Source: Coleophoma eucalyptorum
Taxonomy: Eukaryota > Ascomycota > Leotiomycetes > Helotiales > Dermateaceae
Length of the DNA: 64,000 nt
Assembly (NCBI GenBank): GCA_026120035.1
Contig: JALRME010000034.1
Span: 186,001 to 250,000, forward strand
Reading direction: 5' to 3'
In this document: positions 11,875 to 24,793 of the stretch, one piece after another
Layout of the letters: each line of letters opens with the position of its first letter
Numbering within the stretch: position 1 is the stretch's first letter
Program-made: the position numbers and the translations under genes
Notes under the pieces: generated by a model
Seen by the model: only the letters and a program-made list of their open reading frames with translations
What the model was told of the DNA's origin: nothing
The model's database searches: none

Positions 11875-12659
11875 TGTTTTTGGCAGGTTTGGAATGCTGA
11901 TTGCAACGGCTGCACAACGCCGTGCAATGATACTAGTGGTCTCACATTTTCACGATATATATGGATATGATGACGCAACTTTTCGCAATTGACAGTCCTT
12001 CGGCTAATGCTTAGCTAAACAGTCGCCGCGGTGACATACGAGCCCTGCTGTTATTCCGAAATATTAATGGGCCTCACCGAGTAGATGGTCACTTGTAGAG
12101 TCCCGTTAATCGCTTGATCATGCTTGTGTCGGTTATGGTGATCCTTATGCCGTAAGAAACAGTATCTTATACCTCCCCTTTGCCCTTGAGCGAATCAGCG
12201 AAGGGATTCTGCGAGCCAGCAAATGGGAACGGTCATCTATGCAATTGGCGAGCTCGCAGATATCATGCTCTGATTGGTTGAGATTTGACAATCAGCAGGG
12301 CTTATATCGGACCCAGATTGGTCGCTTGTCCGGTTGGCCAACTCGCAGTTTCTCTTTGCTGATTCGTTCAAATTACAGATAGAGTAGAATGTATACATGC
12401 CGGACATGAATAGGGTACAATGATGGCCATGATTGACATAAATGATGCTAAATAAATCGCAGTGTGCTGCACACCATGCAGTCAATAAAAGCCCTTAAGT
12501 CCTTGATTCCATTATAAAAGGACAACTAGTTCCTGACCTTCGCTATGTATATTCATCCCAAATTACAAGAACTGGATTGATCATTATCACCATCTCTGTG
12601 AATAATTATCTCAATCAGTCTCTTTATCTGCCTTGGCTTTAGAACTTTGTTAATTCACC
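11875..12659. other. Divergent promoter region
   Basis: 785 bp between the starts of the Asp-box gene (minus) and the dehydrogenase gene (plus). It should contain both promoters. I see no distinct motif that I can name with confidence. Confidence 0.5.
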
Positions 12660-13580
12660 ATGGGTAACAAAGGTGTGTCCTTCAACCCAGCCACAGACAT
12701 TCCCTCTCTGCGAGGGAAAGTCATCCTCATCACCGGTGGCAACCAGGGTCTTGGTAAACAGACGGCCTTGGACCTTGCCAAACACAATCCATCCGAGCTA
12801 TGGATCGCAGCTCGCAGTGTGGATTCGGGAAATGCTGCAGTTGAGGAGATCAAGAAAGCCTCACCCGGGGTATCTGTCCAGTTCTTGCGTCTCGACCTGT
12901 CATCATTCAAGTCGGTCAAGGAAGCCGCTCAGAAATTCTTAAGCTCTGTATCCCGCCTCGATGTCTACTACATGAACGCCGGTATCATGGGCGGTCCACA
13001 CACCGCCACCGAGGACGGATACGAGCGACAGTTCGGCACAAACCATATGGGCCACGCGCTTCTGTTCAAGCTGGTCAAACCCTTGATGCTCAAGACCGCC
13101 TCAATTCCGGGCGCAGACGTGCGTGTCGTCAGCCTCAGTTCGGCAGGGCACCGGTATGGTAAGAACGAACTCAGGTTCGATAGCATGAAGGGCAATGCCG
13201 AGCAACTGTCGCCGATAGACAAGTATTGCCACACCAAGCTAGCAAACATTATTTATGCTCGGGGGCTGGCGAAGCATGTTCCACAGATTACGACGGTATC
13301 GGTGTATCCGGGAGATATAAGAACGGGACTTTTTACGTCAAATGGTGGGAGCTGGATGATAACTCTGGTACGGACGCTCGTCCTTCCATTGACGTCAGTG
13401 TCAGTGGAAGAAGGTGTGAAGACACAGCTCTGGGCCGGAACTGCGAAAGATGTCAAGAACGGAGAGTACTATGAGCCTGTGGGTGTCCTTGGAAAGGGAA
13501 GCCGCGAGGCGTACAGCGACGAGGCGGCAAAAAAGCTATGGGAGTGGACAGAAAAGGAATTGGAGGGCCATGAGTTTTGA
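12660..13580 (+). CDS. Short-chain dehydrogenase/reductase (retinol-dehydrogenase-like)
   Basis: Classical-type SDR of 306 residues without introns. The Rossmann dinucleotide-binding motif TGGNQGLG lies at residues 25-32, followed by the structural NAGIMGG block, the catalytic serine in VVSLSSAGH, and the catalytic pair Y189-x3-K193 (YCHTK). The substrate-loop PGDIRTGLF follows. The glycine motif and length match fungal proteins annotated as retinol dehydrogenase or WW-domain-oxidoreductase-like, which reduce or oxidise small lipophilic carbonyls with NAD(P)(H). The gene converges on the Zn2Cys6 regulator downstream with 158 bp between stops. Its substrate cannot be told from sequence. Confidence 0.9.
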   Translation: MGNKGVSFNPATDIPSLRGKVILITGGNQGLGKQTALDLAKHNPSELWIAARSVDSGNAAVEEIKKASPGVSVQFLRLDLSSFKSVKEAAQKFLSSVSRLDVYYMNAGIMGGPHTATEDGYERQFGTNHMGHALLFKLVKPLMLKTASIPGADVRVVSLSSAGHRYGKNELRFDSMKGNAEQLSPIDKYCHTKLANIIYARGLAKHVPQITTVSVYPGDIRTGLFTSNGGSWMITLVRTLVLPLTSVSVEEGVKTQLWAGTAKDVKNGEYYEPVGVLGKGSREAYSDEAAKKLWEWTEKELEGHEF

Positions 13581-13738
13581 CGCCGTTTGCAGGCCTCTTG
13601 GGGAATAGTTGTAATGTGTTATCTCCGGATCTTGAATAAATAATGAAGAGGTATGATAATGATCGAGAGGTGGAATGGAAAGATATGTACCGCAAAATTC
13701 GTGTCGTAATGCATTTGCTATTGGCGTAACCATCAAAG

Positions 13739-15390
13739 TCATGCGTCAAGTGCCCGGGAAATTGTTTCCCAGTTTCCATCGCCTCCTCGTCGCCGACATA
13801 TCAGCATAACTTTCCCAGTAGGATCATCAGGTAGAACAACTTCGACTTCATTTACCCGGGAGTGCTCTGGAAGTACTGGAAGGGTCAAATCTTCAGCCCT
13901 CGGAAGCTCAATATTCAGGAAGTCGTCATCGATCTGGAAACCCTGATAAAATGGCCCTTCTTCAATCTGCATCACCTCTTGAAGAATAACTTTCGCGATT
14001 TCGGAATCCCAGATGCCTTCTTTGTGCGTAGTAGAACTTAACAGTTTGATGGCATGAACCCTAATTCGATGAACACGACATTTTAGAGCTGTATAGTAAA
14101 GTAGTGGGATCCAGCCTATGTCAGCCGTGGAATGAGAAGGAAACGGGTCAATAGGAGGTGAGATGAGGATTTTTTGTACATCGATCGCCTGGGCTATGAT
14201 AGACATGAAGCTGCTGGTATAGTAGTCATAGATTGATTCTTGCGCTGTGTTGAGACAAGTCTGGACCATGATATCTGCCATAGTATGATAAATAGTCAAA
14301 AACTTGTACGGATAAACAGCTTCAATGTCTGTATGAACTCGAAGGTCAACCTCCGACGCTTTAAGTAGTCTGAACCAGTTACCAAGATCCGCTCGAATTT
14401 GGGACTGCGATTTGACCAACTCGAGAGAGGGCGAGTCTTCTGGGTACACCGCTGCCTGACGATGTAGCTTAGTGAGATCAATGGTGTCCTGCAGTATGCC
14501 ATCTAATTGTTGTCTTGCCTGAGTCAGAGTACGAAACTTGGTAGTCGCAACACTAAGATCTGAACTCTGCGGAATATGGTATATATGCTCAGTATTCTGT
14601 CCAAACATTTGTAGTTGCAGCTTAAGTCGGACAAGTGCATCCATAATGGACTGGTGGATGGAGTCGGTTGAAGTCCCTAAAATAGATCTACAGTGGTTCG
14701 CGAGCTTCAGCCCGTTCTGCAGGTGGATTCTGCCTGCCTTATAATTACCCCGAAGAAATTCTAAAGACACAAACACCAAGCAAGCGATTAGGGTAACCCG
14801 AAAAGATTGCTTGGTTTGGGCTAAGAAATGAGGTCGAAGGCCGCTGATGGCTTTGGTGTATTGTCGTAGCATGAACTGCTCTTGCTTATCAAAGGTGTTA
14901 AATGATCTCCTTGGCCCTTCAATATTAAAAACCTCCTTTCGATGAACAGCACTCAAGGCTAGGGCGGCATGAAGCACTGCTGGTTCGTCTGAGCTTGCTT
15001 GGAGCACCAGCGTCCGCCAGAACTGCGAGCCAAAAACACCCGGGAGTTTCACGATGCTGCGACGGTGGAACCATTCGAAATGGCGTTGCTCCTCTGGTGT
15101 GATACTCAACATACTAATAGAGACCGGTAGGTGACATTGCGTGGGTGCAGCTTGAGCTAGAAGTTTAGGACCAGCGATACGATCTCGGTAGGTGTTCCCA
15201 CCTCCGCCCCAGATGCCGTAACCATCGCAAACCCGACTTGACGAGCTACAACGGCAGCAGACAGGCCATCCTTCATCGCATTTGACCTTTCGGATTCTGC
15301 ACACACGATGGGTTGGTATCCCCACTCGAAACATGGTGGGCAAGATACTTACTTGCATGTCCTGCATGGCCGAGGCTTATTGCGCGCCAT
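13739..15390 (-). CDS. Zn2Cys6 transcription factor (Fungal_trans_2 type)
   Basis: A 531-residue regulator in two exons, 15390-15353 and 15296-13739. The 56-nt intron splits the zinc cluster after its second cysteine: exon 1 encodes MARNKPRPCRTC and exon 2 continues IRKVKC. Joined, all six cysteines of the cluster are present, in C-x2-C-x6-C-x6-C-x2-C-x6-C spacing. Without the splice the first two would be missing, so the ATG at 15390 is preferred. The rest matches the Fungal_trans_2 regulatory domain (HFEWFHRRSIVKLPGVFG..FWRTLVLQAS, AVLHAALALSAVHR). It acts in the nucleus. It could control neighbouring genes such as the dehydrogenase, but no operator was identified. Confidence 0.88.
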
Positions 15391-16182
15391 ATTGACGTAG
15401 ATATTCACGAGCAATTTGAACGAGCAGCTGTGTAGACTCAAGGCCAATAACTCTGATGGGGGGTTTTTGGAACCGTGTTAAGGTGAATATGTCGGTTCGT
15501 AGGTTTGTTGTCTAGTTTTTGGTTGTCCATTCTAGCTCGAAGATCAGCTCTTGCATGGGTTATGGGGTTACCTGGTAAGGGGAGCTGCGGCTAATTCCCG
15601 GTCCTAGTTGACTTCCTACCTCTTCCTCTCCTCCCCACTCCATCTTTTCTATGGCACGTGATATGTGCCGTCTCTTGTCTCTTGTCCGGTTTCCCTACTC
15701 TAGAAAGGAGATACATTCTGAATTCGCTTCGATCATCATAAATATGATTCTCCTTTAGTCTAAAGGCAGCGTGCTGGTTTGGCTACGATATCAGTGGTAA
15801 ACGACACCAAAGTGAAAATCTAGGTGCTGACAGCTTATGTGCAATGAAAACAAATTTTATCAAGTGAGTGAGATCGATAAGCTATCAGGTTAATGATCCT
15901 ATCATGCGTCGTGATCGCAAGACTGCGCCTTCGCACAGCCCACTAGGCTAATGCGGCTCTTCACACAGAGGCTACTAAAGTTATGGTTAAATTCTGGGTA
16001 TATATGTGCTCGTCACTTCTATTACGTCTTGTGTCAGCTCTCTATCCGTCTTCCTTCTCCCGATTTACGACCAAGCGCCTGGTTTGTCTTTACCAGTAAC
16101 ACGTGATTAGGTAACCTCCCAAACGTCAAAGGGCAGGAGCTTTCAAAGTCGGAATAACAGTATCTTTCTCATATTTGGAACA
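15391..16182. other. Divergent intergenic region
   Basis: 792 bp upstream of both the regulator (minus) and the CorA-like gene (plus). CACGTG-type hexamers occur at about 15655 and 16100, but a single E-box-like hexamer is too common to call a site. Confidence 0.4.
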
Positions 16183-17878
16183 ATGGATGACTATGTGTTC
16201 CAGACTTACTTGAAACAATGCAGAAGCGTTGGCGAAGAATGTCAATGTCTCGAAATATTTTCGTACTCTGTAAGGCTAACGTTCCCGTGAGTCCCCGTCG
16301 TTGCATTCTCATGAAAGATTAGGATCCAGCTTTCAATACGGCTGAAGAATACCCACTATCTCCGGACCAATTCAACGACTTCTTACACCGAAAAGTAAGG
16401 GGTTTCCATCTGACGTATCTTGGGAACATTTGGAATTGATAGGACGTCACAACGTAGGAAGCATTTGAAGAACCAACCTTGTCGCATGGAGTCACTCTAA
16501 TCGCGGCAGTACGCTTGGTGTCAGTCATCCGTTTTCTCACTAGAGCTGTTAGGGTTGACTTTGACTTATTCTTAGGCTTCAAAAGAACGCCAAAGACCCT
16601 GATACATTCGCACCGCATGTCATAAGTCTTAAGGCAAATGAATACATATCAATGGCAGAAGCGTTTCATCTATCACACAGGGCCGTTGAGAGTACTACTT
16701 GTCTTGGTCCCATGTTCTGGTCATCGCTTGATCATAACGATGAGAACCCGCACCTACGTTAGTAGCAGTTGAAGTCTTCTTACTCTGCCGCCTATGTTAA
16801 CTAGATATAGAAATCATTTACCGGAAAGCCGATGTACTGAAAAAAGGCTTCACGAGAGGGTTTGAAGTTTTGTTGAGTCACGAAATGAAGACAGGCATCA
16901 CCACTGGTTTCTGCAAAGGAACTCCTGGTTCGGATCTGGTGGAAAGCTTGACGCACCTGAAAGCTTGTGCTCTTGAGACCAGTCATGCAATGCTCCTACC
17001 AGTCATAATATTCAGCTGTGACTTATCATCAAAGACAGAAATTAAACAGCGAGATGCACGGCAGTGGCTCCGTAGGATGGAATATGCGGCATCTATACGT
17101 TCGCAGATTGCAGATAATGAAAGCATCCAAAAACCGATGCCTGTTGATCTCAACGTTATTAATAGAGATCTAATTGAATGCCATGCGCAGGTACTGTCCA
17201 AGCGACCTCTAACCTATCTTCAGGTCATAAAATCTTTCCAAGAGACAATGGAAAGCTTCCAGAGCGGACTTCCTGAATTTAGAAAGGGAGCGAAACTCCA
17301 GAAAATACACTTTAGTATTGCTTCAAGATTAGAGTTTTACGAAAAGAGACTTCTTGGTATAGAGTCTTTTACCAGCGCAACCCTGCAAAGATTGGAGATT
17401 CAAAGAGGCCTTGTGAGTTACACGGCCCATAAAATCAACTAAAACCTGATCTTGTATGAAAAGGTCACAAACCTCATTGCGCAGAGAGACAGTAAGCTCA
17501 ATTTTGAGATCGCAAGGGATCAAAAGAAGATTGCAATGGCAAGCAAACGAGATTCTTCCGCGATGAAAACGATCTCCATACTCGGCATTGTATTTCTTCC
17601 GGGAACATTCTTAGCAGTAAGAACGTAGCGGCTACCAATCCAAACCCCGCATACTAAAAACGATCTAGTCAATACTTTCGACAACATTTTTCAATTTTTA
17701 TGATGCACCGAACTTAGCTTCAGTTGTGTCTCCACGATTCTGGATTTTCTGGGCTGTAGCCGTCCCCGTCACACTGATCATTGTGGGCATCTGGTATATG
17801 TGGGAGAGGAGGCGAGCTAGGATATATGACCAGGAAGAAGAACAAATAAAGGACGAAGTTAACGTAGTAGTAGATTAG
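16183..17878 (+). CDS. CorA-like fungal membrane protein (457 aa, seven exons)
   Basis: Membrane protein with a C-terminal pair of transmembrane helices related to the CorA magnesium-transporter domain. Exons 16183-16269, 16323-16394, 16458-16519, 16576-16757, 16805-17412, 17464-17616 and 17669-17878 join in phase and encode 457 residues. The long cytosolic part is helical. The CorA-like core shows a helix ending MKTISILGIVFLPGTFLA, then a loop and FWIFWAVAVPVTLIIVGIWY. The GMN signature of true CorA channels is absent, so ion transport should not be assumed. The splice into exon 6 uses AAAAG as acceptor. A paralogue lies at 58006-60100 with the same intron positions near the first membrane helix. 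Its function is unknown. Confidence 0.8.
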
Positions 17879-18155
17879 CTTATGCCTGCAGGCTTTCCTA
17901 AAGTATCCATATGAAGGGCGATTGAGAGGATTACTAGTCCAACCAGGCAATATGAGGCATAGCACTTTTCTATATAAATTGTCAAAATTGGCCAAGCAGC
18001 GAATATATCGGGAAAATACCATTAAGGCGTTATGCCTTATTCTTTCACTTTTTTGACAAGTTTAGAAGAAATTATACAGTGATATTAGGCTAATTTTATT
18101 GTAATTTAGAGTCGGTCGACATTAAATACTGATGATTTCTTCTAGAGCACCTAAT

Positions 18156-20573
18156 TTAGTCCAGGTTCACTGGAGTAACCTCCTCAATACGAGTTGCCGC
18201 CTTCTTCTCGTCAAATCCACTTGAACTCAGTTCTTGGCTATCACTATCTGGTAATGAGTTTTCGCCTTCGCTGTCTGACGCCGCCTTGGCAGCTGCAATC
18301 CTCTTGTCTCGCCAGAGAAGGAGTTGAATGGTTATAGTTATCACAACTAGTGGAGAAGAAGAATCTGGTCAGTTTGCATTGCTTGAGATGTGCTTATCGA
18401 AGCAGACTTACCCAGTAAAATTTGAAGTACGATGGACCAAAGGTATCCCTTCCTTGCGGCAGGAAAATCGGTCGTCTTCCACACGAAATTGGGGGCCTGT
18501 GTTGAGCACGCATTGATTAGTGTGTCAATTTTGTGAAGCTAAGGGGGTGTTGTAGAACAATAAATCTCTTGCACGGCGCAGTACGAGGAAAGTGGAGAAA
18601 GTCAAAACATACAATTGCCTGAACGACATATGCAAAGTCATTGCCCATCGCAATGAGCAGTGCTCTCTTCTCCGTATCGTCTGCACAGATCTCGTTGATC
18701 CAAGTCAGGATAAGTGGACCGGCACCGTTCTAGAGAAGAAAACATTAGAGTAAGCAAAGGATCAATGAATATAAATTGATCTAGTTTCATGCATTCCACT
18801 TTTCCTCCGCAGGAGTTGGGGAAAGAAGTAAACTTACGCCAATGTTACTTAGCCAATAGACAATCGTGCGACCGTGGATGTTCTCGTAGAGAGGCATCTG
18901 ACGCAGAAGAACAGCAAAGATGATCTATACGGATTGGTCAGCAAATTATTTGACGACAATATAATATGGTATAAAAAGCTCCCGAAGCCCGAAGATGAAC
19001 TCACAGTGATGACTGCGCCGGCGTAGATGAAGGGCGAGCGTGTACCGTGGAAGGCGTCGGAAAGCCAGCCCCAGATGATAGCGATGACGATGAAGATACC
19101 AGTGGTGGGAAGGGGGACTATCATCATCAAACCAGGTTAGCCAGACTAGGTTCTTAAACTTCTCTATGTTTGGTATTTACTCACGGTCATTGATCTGCGC
19201 CACTGTGTAAGTAGTTCCTGGGACCGGCGCAGGAGTTTTGTTGAAGCTCTTCAGCCAGTAGCCCATGGCTGGCTGCAACCAGCTGTTGTTCCAGACGACA
19301 TAACACAGCGCTAAATAATATATTAGTTAGCCCAGCCCAACCCATAAGATATGTAAAGATGGACCATATGGACGAATAAGAGTAATAGCTAAGAGACATG
19401 ACAATGAAAGGAAAACTTACGCAAGAGGTAGGTATGCCAACTTAATAAGATCCTCTTAGCTTTAGCCCGTGTCCAGGGTTGCTTGCCAGCACGACCAACC
19501 GCTTCCATGCGCTTAATAGAAAGGATATGTTCCTCCTCGGTCGTCCACCACGTCTTTTGTCCGCTTTGAGGTAGATTAGGAAAGAATACAAAGCCGGCTA
19601 CAGCAAGTGGTAGCGTGATAATCCCGTCGACGATAAATAGCCACCTCCAACCGGAAAATCCATTTACGCCATCCAAGTTTGTGTATGCTGCCGCTTGTAG
19701 GAAACCACTAAATAAAGTCCCGACAGATCCAGCTAGCCAAAACACCATAGCACGCTTACCAATTTCCTGCGGTGTGTACCACGATCCGAGAAGGTAATGG
19801 ATGCCAGGATAAAAGCCGGATCTGTAATATCAATTAGTATCTGACCCCAGCTTCCAAGCTCAAATCCTCAAGTTTCGTGTATGGATCAGGGAAGAGGTCA
19901 ATGGACAAGTACTAACTCAAAGAGCCCTACGAGGAATCGTAACGCGTAGAGAGTCTTGTATGATTTCACAGTCGCCGTACAAATGGTGCAGATTCCCCAA
20001 CCAACTTCGAGCTGTGAGGCTCCAATATTAGTACAAAGGCAATGGAGGCGGGGTAGAATAGTTATTTCAAGGGTTAGGGAAAATAGAGTATACATACCAT
20101 GGGGATAACCCATCGTGGAGAGACACGCGTTAGTAGCAGGTTGGACGGGATCTGGCCAATAACATAACCGACAGTAAAGATGGATGTGCTAGTTACGAGT
20201 TGATTGCCGTACATCTCGAGGTCCTCTTCCATACCGCTGAGGAAGGCATTGCTGACATTACTTTGATCGATATTCTTGAGGAAATAGCCGATCTGAGCAA
20301 TAACATCAAATATCTATGTCAGCATTGTATGTCCTCCTCTGAGGAGACAGGCAGAAGAGCAATACTTACCGAGGCAAAAGTCAGTACGAAAGCATCCACT
20401 TTGAATAGGAGCCAGCGCTGGTCCGGTGGAAGCTCCCATGTATCCCAGAGATAACCTTTCCACGACTTAAGCGGCTTCACCACAAGCGTCTCCTGGGAGG
20501 AGTCGCCCCCAATGTGTGCAGTCTCCGCATCCCGAGAATATGGGCCAACTTCGTCCTTCTCTGCGTGTCCCAT
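18156..20573 (-). CDS. MFS transporter, pantothenate (Fen2/Liz1)-like, anion:cation symporter family
   Basis: Twelve-helix major facilitator of 537 residues in ten exons: 20573-20370, 20292-20098, 20011-19917, 19821-19421, 19310-19185, 19117-19005, 18924-18838, 18729-18613, 18496-18412 and 18346-18156. All introns are 65-116 nt and in phase. It belongs to the anion:cation symporter group (allantoate, nicotinate and pantothenate permeases). Family marks include RWLLFKVDAFVLTFAS, YFLKNIDQSNVSNAF.SGMEEDLEMYGNQL, the SGFYPG block and SGWRWLFIVDG. The C-terminal half (INDLPLPTTGIF, WLSNIGNGAGPLI) is most like pantothenate transporters of the Fen2/Liz1 type. It should sit in the plasma membrane and import an organic anion. 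The substrate is inferred from family only. Confidence 0.87.
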
Positions 20574-22461
20574 GGTAAATGAGTACTTTGCGACAATATG
20601 ATGGGATGGGGAAAACGAATGGGCAGTCTTGCGATTGAGCTCACGCAGCTACTTATCTTTGTAAAAAAAATCATGGTAAATGTATGCCATGCAAAAGGCG
20701 ATGATATCCTCATTACCCCTGCCAATCACGTCAAATAATGCTCCATAGATATGATGCGGGTTGTTGCGTCTCCTCCTACCATTGAATATTGCGCAATTGT
20801 TCGCTCATATCACATCTTTCTCCACTATCGGAGGCTGCATCTGCTATAGGGTTGAAGCGGCCAATTGAGGGGTAGACTTGTTTCCCTAAAAAGAGTTTCT
20901 CAAAGACATCACAGCGGGAAGTAGTTGCAGGAACGATAAGAATAGGGTAAAGTTGGTATGTAGTGAATTAAACATGAGGCATGAGACAACCAATCGTGTA
21001 TACTTCGCGTAGCGACGCTGATAAAAGCAAATCTAGCGCGGCTCGCACCGCACCAGCGGATTTCTGTTGCGGCGGACCGGATCGCCACCAACTTCGAAAA
21101 GCATCCGAGATTTATCAGAACACTATTTTTCTCTGCGCAAGTACGCCACATATTGTCGCCATGGCATTCTTGAGAAAATGTTCTGAAGGAGTCTGGGATA
21201 TAGCGGCTTTAGCCATAAGTCACAAAAGCTGTATAATTGGCCTGGCAATCGGCCTGCTAATCACTGGAAAACAATCAAGGCACAATGTACACCTTAAACT
21301 GAACACTCTATGAATGAATCAACAGTATAAATTGGAAGTCTGGCTGTTGACAAACTGGAACCGTTGTTCGATCTCACTGAGCTTTAAGACTAATGGATAT
21401 GTACTTGCAGCACTTGGCGATGTTATTCACTGTATGTTCAAAGGCTTTTCTGACAAAGTATCCATAAAATAGCTTCGGGGTCTGCTCAGCTAACATCCCC
21501 TAGCGTGTCAATTAAGCTGGTAATGTGCAGTCGAGGTTTACTAGGTTCTCACCCACCAACAATGGGAGCTCAGGAAGGTTGAATAATCCCGACCTGCAGC
21601 AACCCTTACATACCTACATCCTCTGTTAAAGTATTACGCGGAACGCTTTGCAATTCATATCAGTAAGAGTCCGCCAAGTGATAAGCACACATCAGATCTG
21701 CGGTTGCAAAGCTGTAACTAGCAGAAGCGGTGGCATCAACACAACAACTCTATTTCAGGTGCATATTTTAGTCGAGTTTTTAAGCTTTTAAAGGTTTTCC
21801 CCAGCAAGCCGTTTATCCAAGTAACTACTGTACCATGTCCACCCTAAATAACCATCAAAGTATGGGAATAGTGGCAAATAATGAGGGCCTAATCAAGTCG
21901 ATCCACGCTCCCGCCACTTTTTACCTTTAAACCCTCTGCAACACCCCCGCTCCTAAAGGTAAAGATCCTTTTGACTGCGCAGTGAATCGATATCATTCTT
22001 TCTCCAACCCTCATATACTATCTGAACCTTGTCCTCAACTCTAGTGATACCCAGCTGAAGCCCGATTCTCCCTCCCCTTTGTGATGATTTGTGACGAAAG
22101 AGTGCTGATATTCCACGAGATATCTAAATGTAGCCGGAAACTTTTCACTGCTGTGTTGTGACTTTCCGTCCAACTTCGAACTTCAAACCCTCTTAAGGAA
22201 CTTCAATTTTTGTTCTGCTACAGCAGTAATCCTTTAATACTTAAATCTAGGCTTTCCATATATTATCCCATTCCATATCGAGATCAAAGGAGTCGATGCC
22301 CATCTGTTCAAGAATTAGCGAGTGTCTGATAAACCTATCCAAAATGATGCTAACATCCGAATAACTGCTATCAAGCCAGTCTGATGATGTAAAGACCGCT
22401 GCACGAGTAATAGGTAGTTGTTGAGAGCGAGTGATTGGCTAACCACTCACGTAAGCTAGAG
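20574..22461. other. Long intergenic region, no supported gene
   Basis: About 1.9 kb upstream of the pantothenate-type transporter and downstream of the next regulator. A plus-strand open frame at 20981-21313 has no recognisable domain and biased composition. I see no RNA gene and no repeat. Confidence 0.45.
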
Positions 22462-24793
22462 CTAAATTATTGGCGACAGGATAGTGACGAAACCTACATC
22501 AATTTGATCTACAGAAGTCTGAGGCGTCAGGAATTGTTGGTTTAGAGAAGCGGTCTGTTGACGTCCGACGTGCTTATAATGTAGATCCAAAAATTTCTGA
22601 GCACATGAGGATTTGGCTGTTTGCCAAGTCTCTCTTCCTACATGTACCTTGAGCAGCATGATGACCGCACACATTGTGAGAAAGCACCAGGGTTCACCAT
22701 TGAAACAACGTAAGTATCTATCTTCTGTTAGTGGTAGACATTGCTCCAGAAGGTCAATTGTAGACTCGGAGCTGCTCATAATAAAGTTGTTCGAGCCTGA
22801 TCTTGATGTCAGTCTCGCGGAAATACATTCTCACTGAAACGAGGAATGTAGGGATTGAGATGGCGGTTACTGTGAGATACAGACTCTTCACGATGAAAAA
22901 AGAAAGAATGCTTACCCTTAGGTTGCAGAATGGTGATGCGGGTGATATTCAGTGACGCAAGTAGGAGGTCTTCACGGATTAATGTCAAGCTCTGAATTTG
23001 TAGCCTCCCTAGCTTGCGATTAAGAGCCAGTATATCTTGCGACATGTGATAGCAGACATTTTCTGAAAGCCAATATTTACTGTTCCCCTTCTGAAGATAT
23101 GGTCGGTGAATAGCTAAGATGCATTCCTTAAGCTGAAAATGTAGGAATGTATAGGCGAGGATAGGCAGGTTCGGGCTATTTTCCCCCGATGCCTCATCTA
23201 TATCCCAAGGCGGGAGAGAATCGATCGCTTGGGTGATCTCATGAGTGTATCGCAGGACATCGTCGTAGGTGAGTACATTGGAAAGTCTGGTACTAAACAA
23301 ACGCCGGGATATCTCGAGACGCAATGTCCAGCTGCATGAACTATAGAATTGGTAAGAAGCGTAAGTGTATCGACTTGTTGGCTTTGACATAGGAAGTATT
23401 CTCGAAGTTTCATCAAAGTCTTCGTCGTCGAGGTTCGCAGGAGCAGCAACATTAGAGTCAATGTTGTGGAGGAGGGTGGGAAGCCCATGCTCGAAAGCAT
23501 TCTGGAGATCGAATTCCCGAAGGACGGCCCAGATCCGTCTTTTCATCTCTCCCATATAGGGGCTTTCAATACTGGAAGATGGGTCAAAATGTAGACCATC
23601 TATGATTGCGTTTTGAATCAAAGACCCAGTCTCTTTCCAATATCTTTTCTTTCTAATTATGTTCATTCGTTTGGCAAGATATAACAAACAGGAAACCTGA
23701 TAGTGTACGAGTTTTCCATGTTTTGAGCTTTGCTGGCTTAGCCACAAATCACAGGCGGAAATCCACTGCACGGGTTGAGTTCGATATGTAGACGAGATAG
23801 ATGTAGAGTCATTAGGGCTGCTATAGGCAACGACAGATATCGATAGCATTGACAGAACGAGCGCTATCATCGCAGGGTAGCGAGTCCGTCCAGGCACCCA
23901 AAACTCGGCATATTCTCTTTTAAACGTTGGGATATGGACAATACGATGGAGTTGCTCAAAATTACTGAGATAGAATGAAACTAAGGCGTCCGTATCGGCT
24001 TTACGCGGAAGCAGAATCTCCATTGAACTCTCTTCTGGAGCAGGAGTGTTTATTTTGTGATCGTTTCTGCCCAGCTTGGTTTTCTTGAGAAAGACTCCGA
24101 GTGGTTTGAGCCACTCATCTGAAATCTCTTTGACGAAAGGGAAAAGTTGTGGCACCTATAACATAGGTAAACAGAGTGACCAGCGAAGTAAAGTACCCAG
24201 CAGTTTACCTCTCCGAAGAATTGGAATAGAGTGTGTTGACCGTAATATCCTCGTGGAGATTTCTCCCTTGGATCCAGGAGCTCATTATTGCTTAAACCAG
24301 CACGGTTGTCGTTTTCAAGTGTGCTGTTGAGCAGTACCACTTGATCAAAGTCGGTGTTATCGGCGTTGCGTATCGTTTCTGCAACGCCGCCCTTGGTGTC
24401 GTGTGGCAAGGGGGCCGTTCGAAGGAGTTCCTTCAGCTGAGTAATCTCAGCTCGGAGATATTGAATCTCTTCGATATTCCGCTGAGCTTCCCGTTGATTG
24501 AACTGATTGTTTGCAGCCGCTGCCTGCCCTGTTCTTGCCTCGAACAAGCAAAGCTCTGGCCTGCCAGATCGTACACATCTCTGGCAAGGCAAATTGCGAT
24601 CGCACGAAAGCTATATTCAGACAGCTCACATGTAAGTACGAATCCATTATCTAATATAGGTGATAACGGTTTTAGCTACCTTTTTCTTTCTACATTCTCC
24701 GCAGTTGAGTTGAAGACGTCGTCTTCGGTTCTGTCTGTCCGGGGTTCCACCGTCAGAGCTCACAGTAACGGACTGCTTAGCATTTGCAGGCAT
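22462..24793 (-). CDS. Zn2Cys6 transcription factor (Fungal_trans type, 696 aa)
   Basis: Regulator with exons 24793-24680, 24610-24209, 24155-22916 and 22796-22462. The first intron lies inside the zinc cluster; joined, it reads NCGECRKKK then LSCDRNLPCQRCVRSGRPELC, giving all six cysteines. A short coiled coil follows (EEIQYLRAEITQLKELL). The middle homology region contains YLSNFEQLHRIVHIPTF, SACDLWL and GEMKRRIWAVLREFDLQNAFEHGLP, which is typical of the Fungal_trans domain. The last intron (119 nt) was chosen because only the acceptor at 22797 keeps phase into FIMSSSESTIDLLEQC. It is divergent from the monocarboxylate-type transporter 511 bp away, so it is a candidate regulator of it, though no binding site was seen. 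Confidence 0.82.

Noticed and set aside
2785..15390. A secondary-metabolite cluster (AsaB-like oxygenase, GST, dehydrogenase, Zn2Cys6 regulator)
   Set aside because: No PKS, NRPS, terpene or DMATS backbone gene is present. The genes are spread out, and an NLR and an Asp-box hydrolase lie between them.
20981..21313. Plus-strand open frame of 110 codons
   Set aside because: No domain, biased composition, no splice signals or conserved-looking start. It lies in a long intergenic region.
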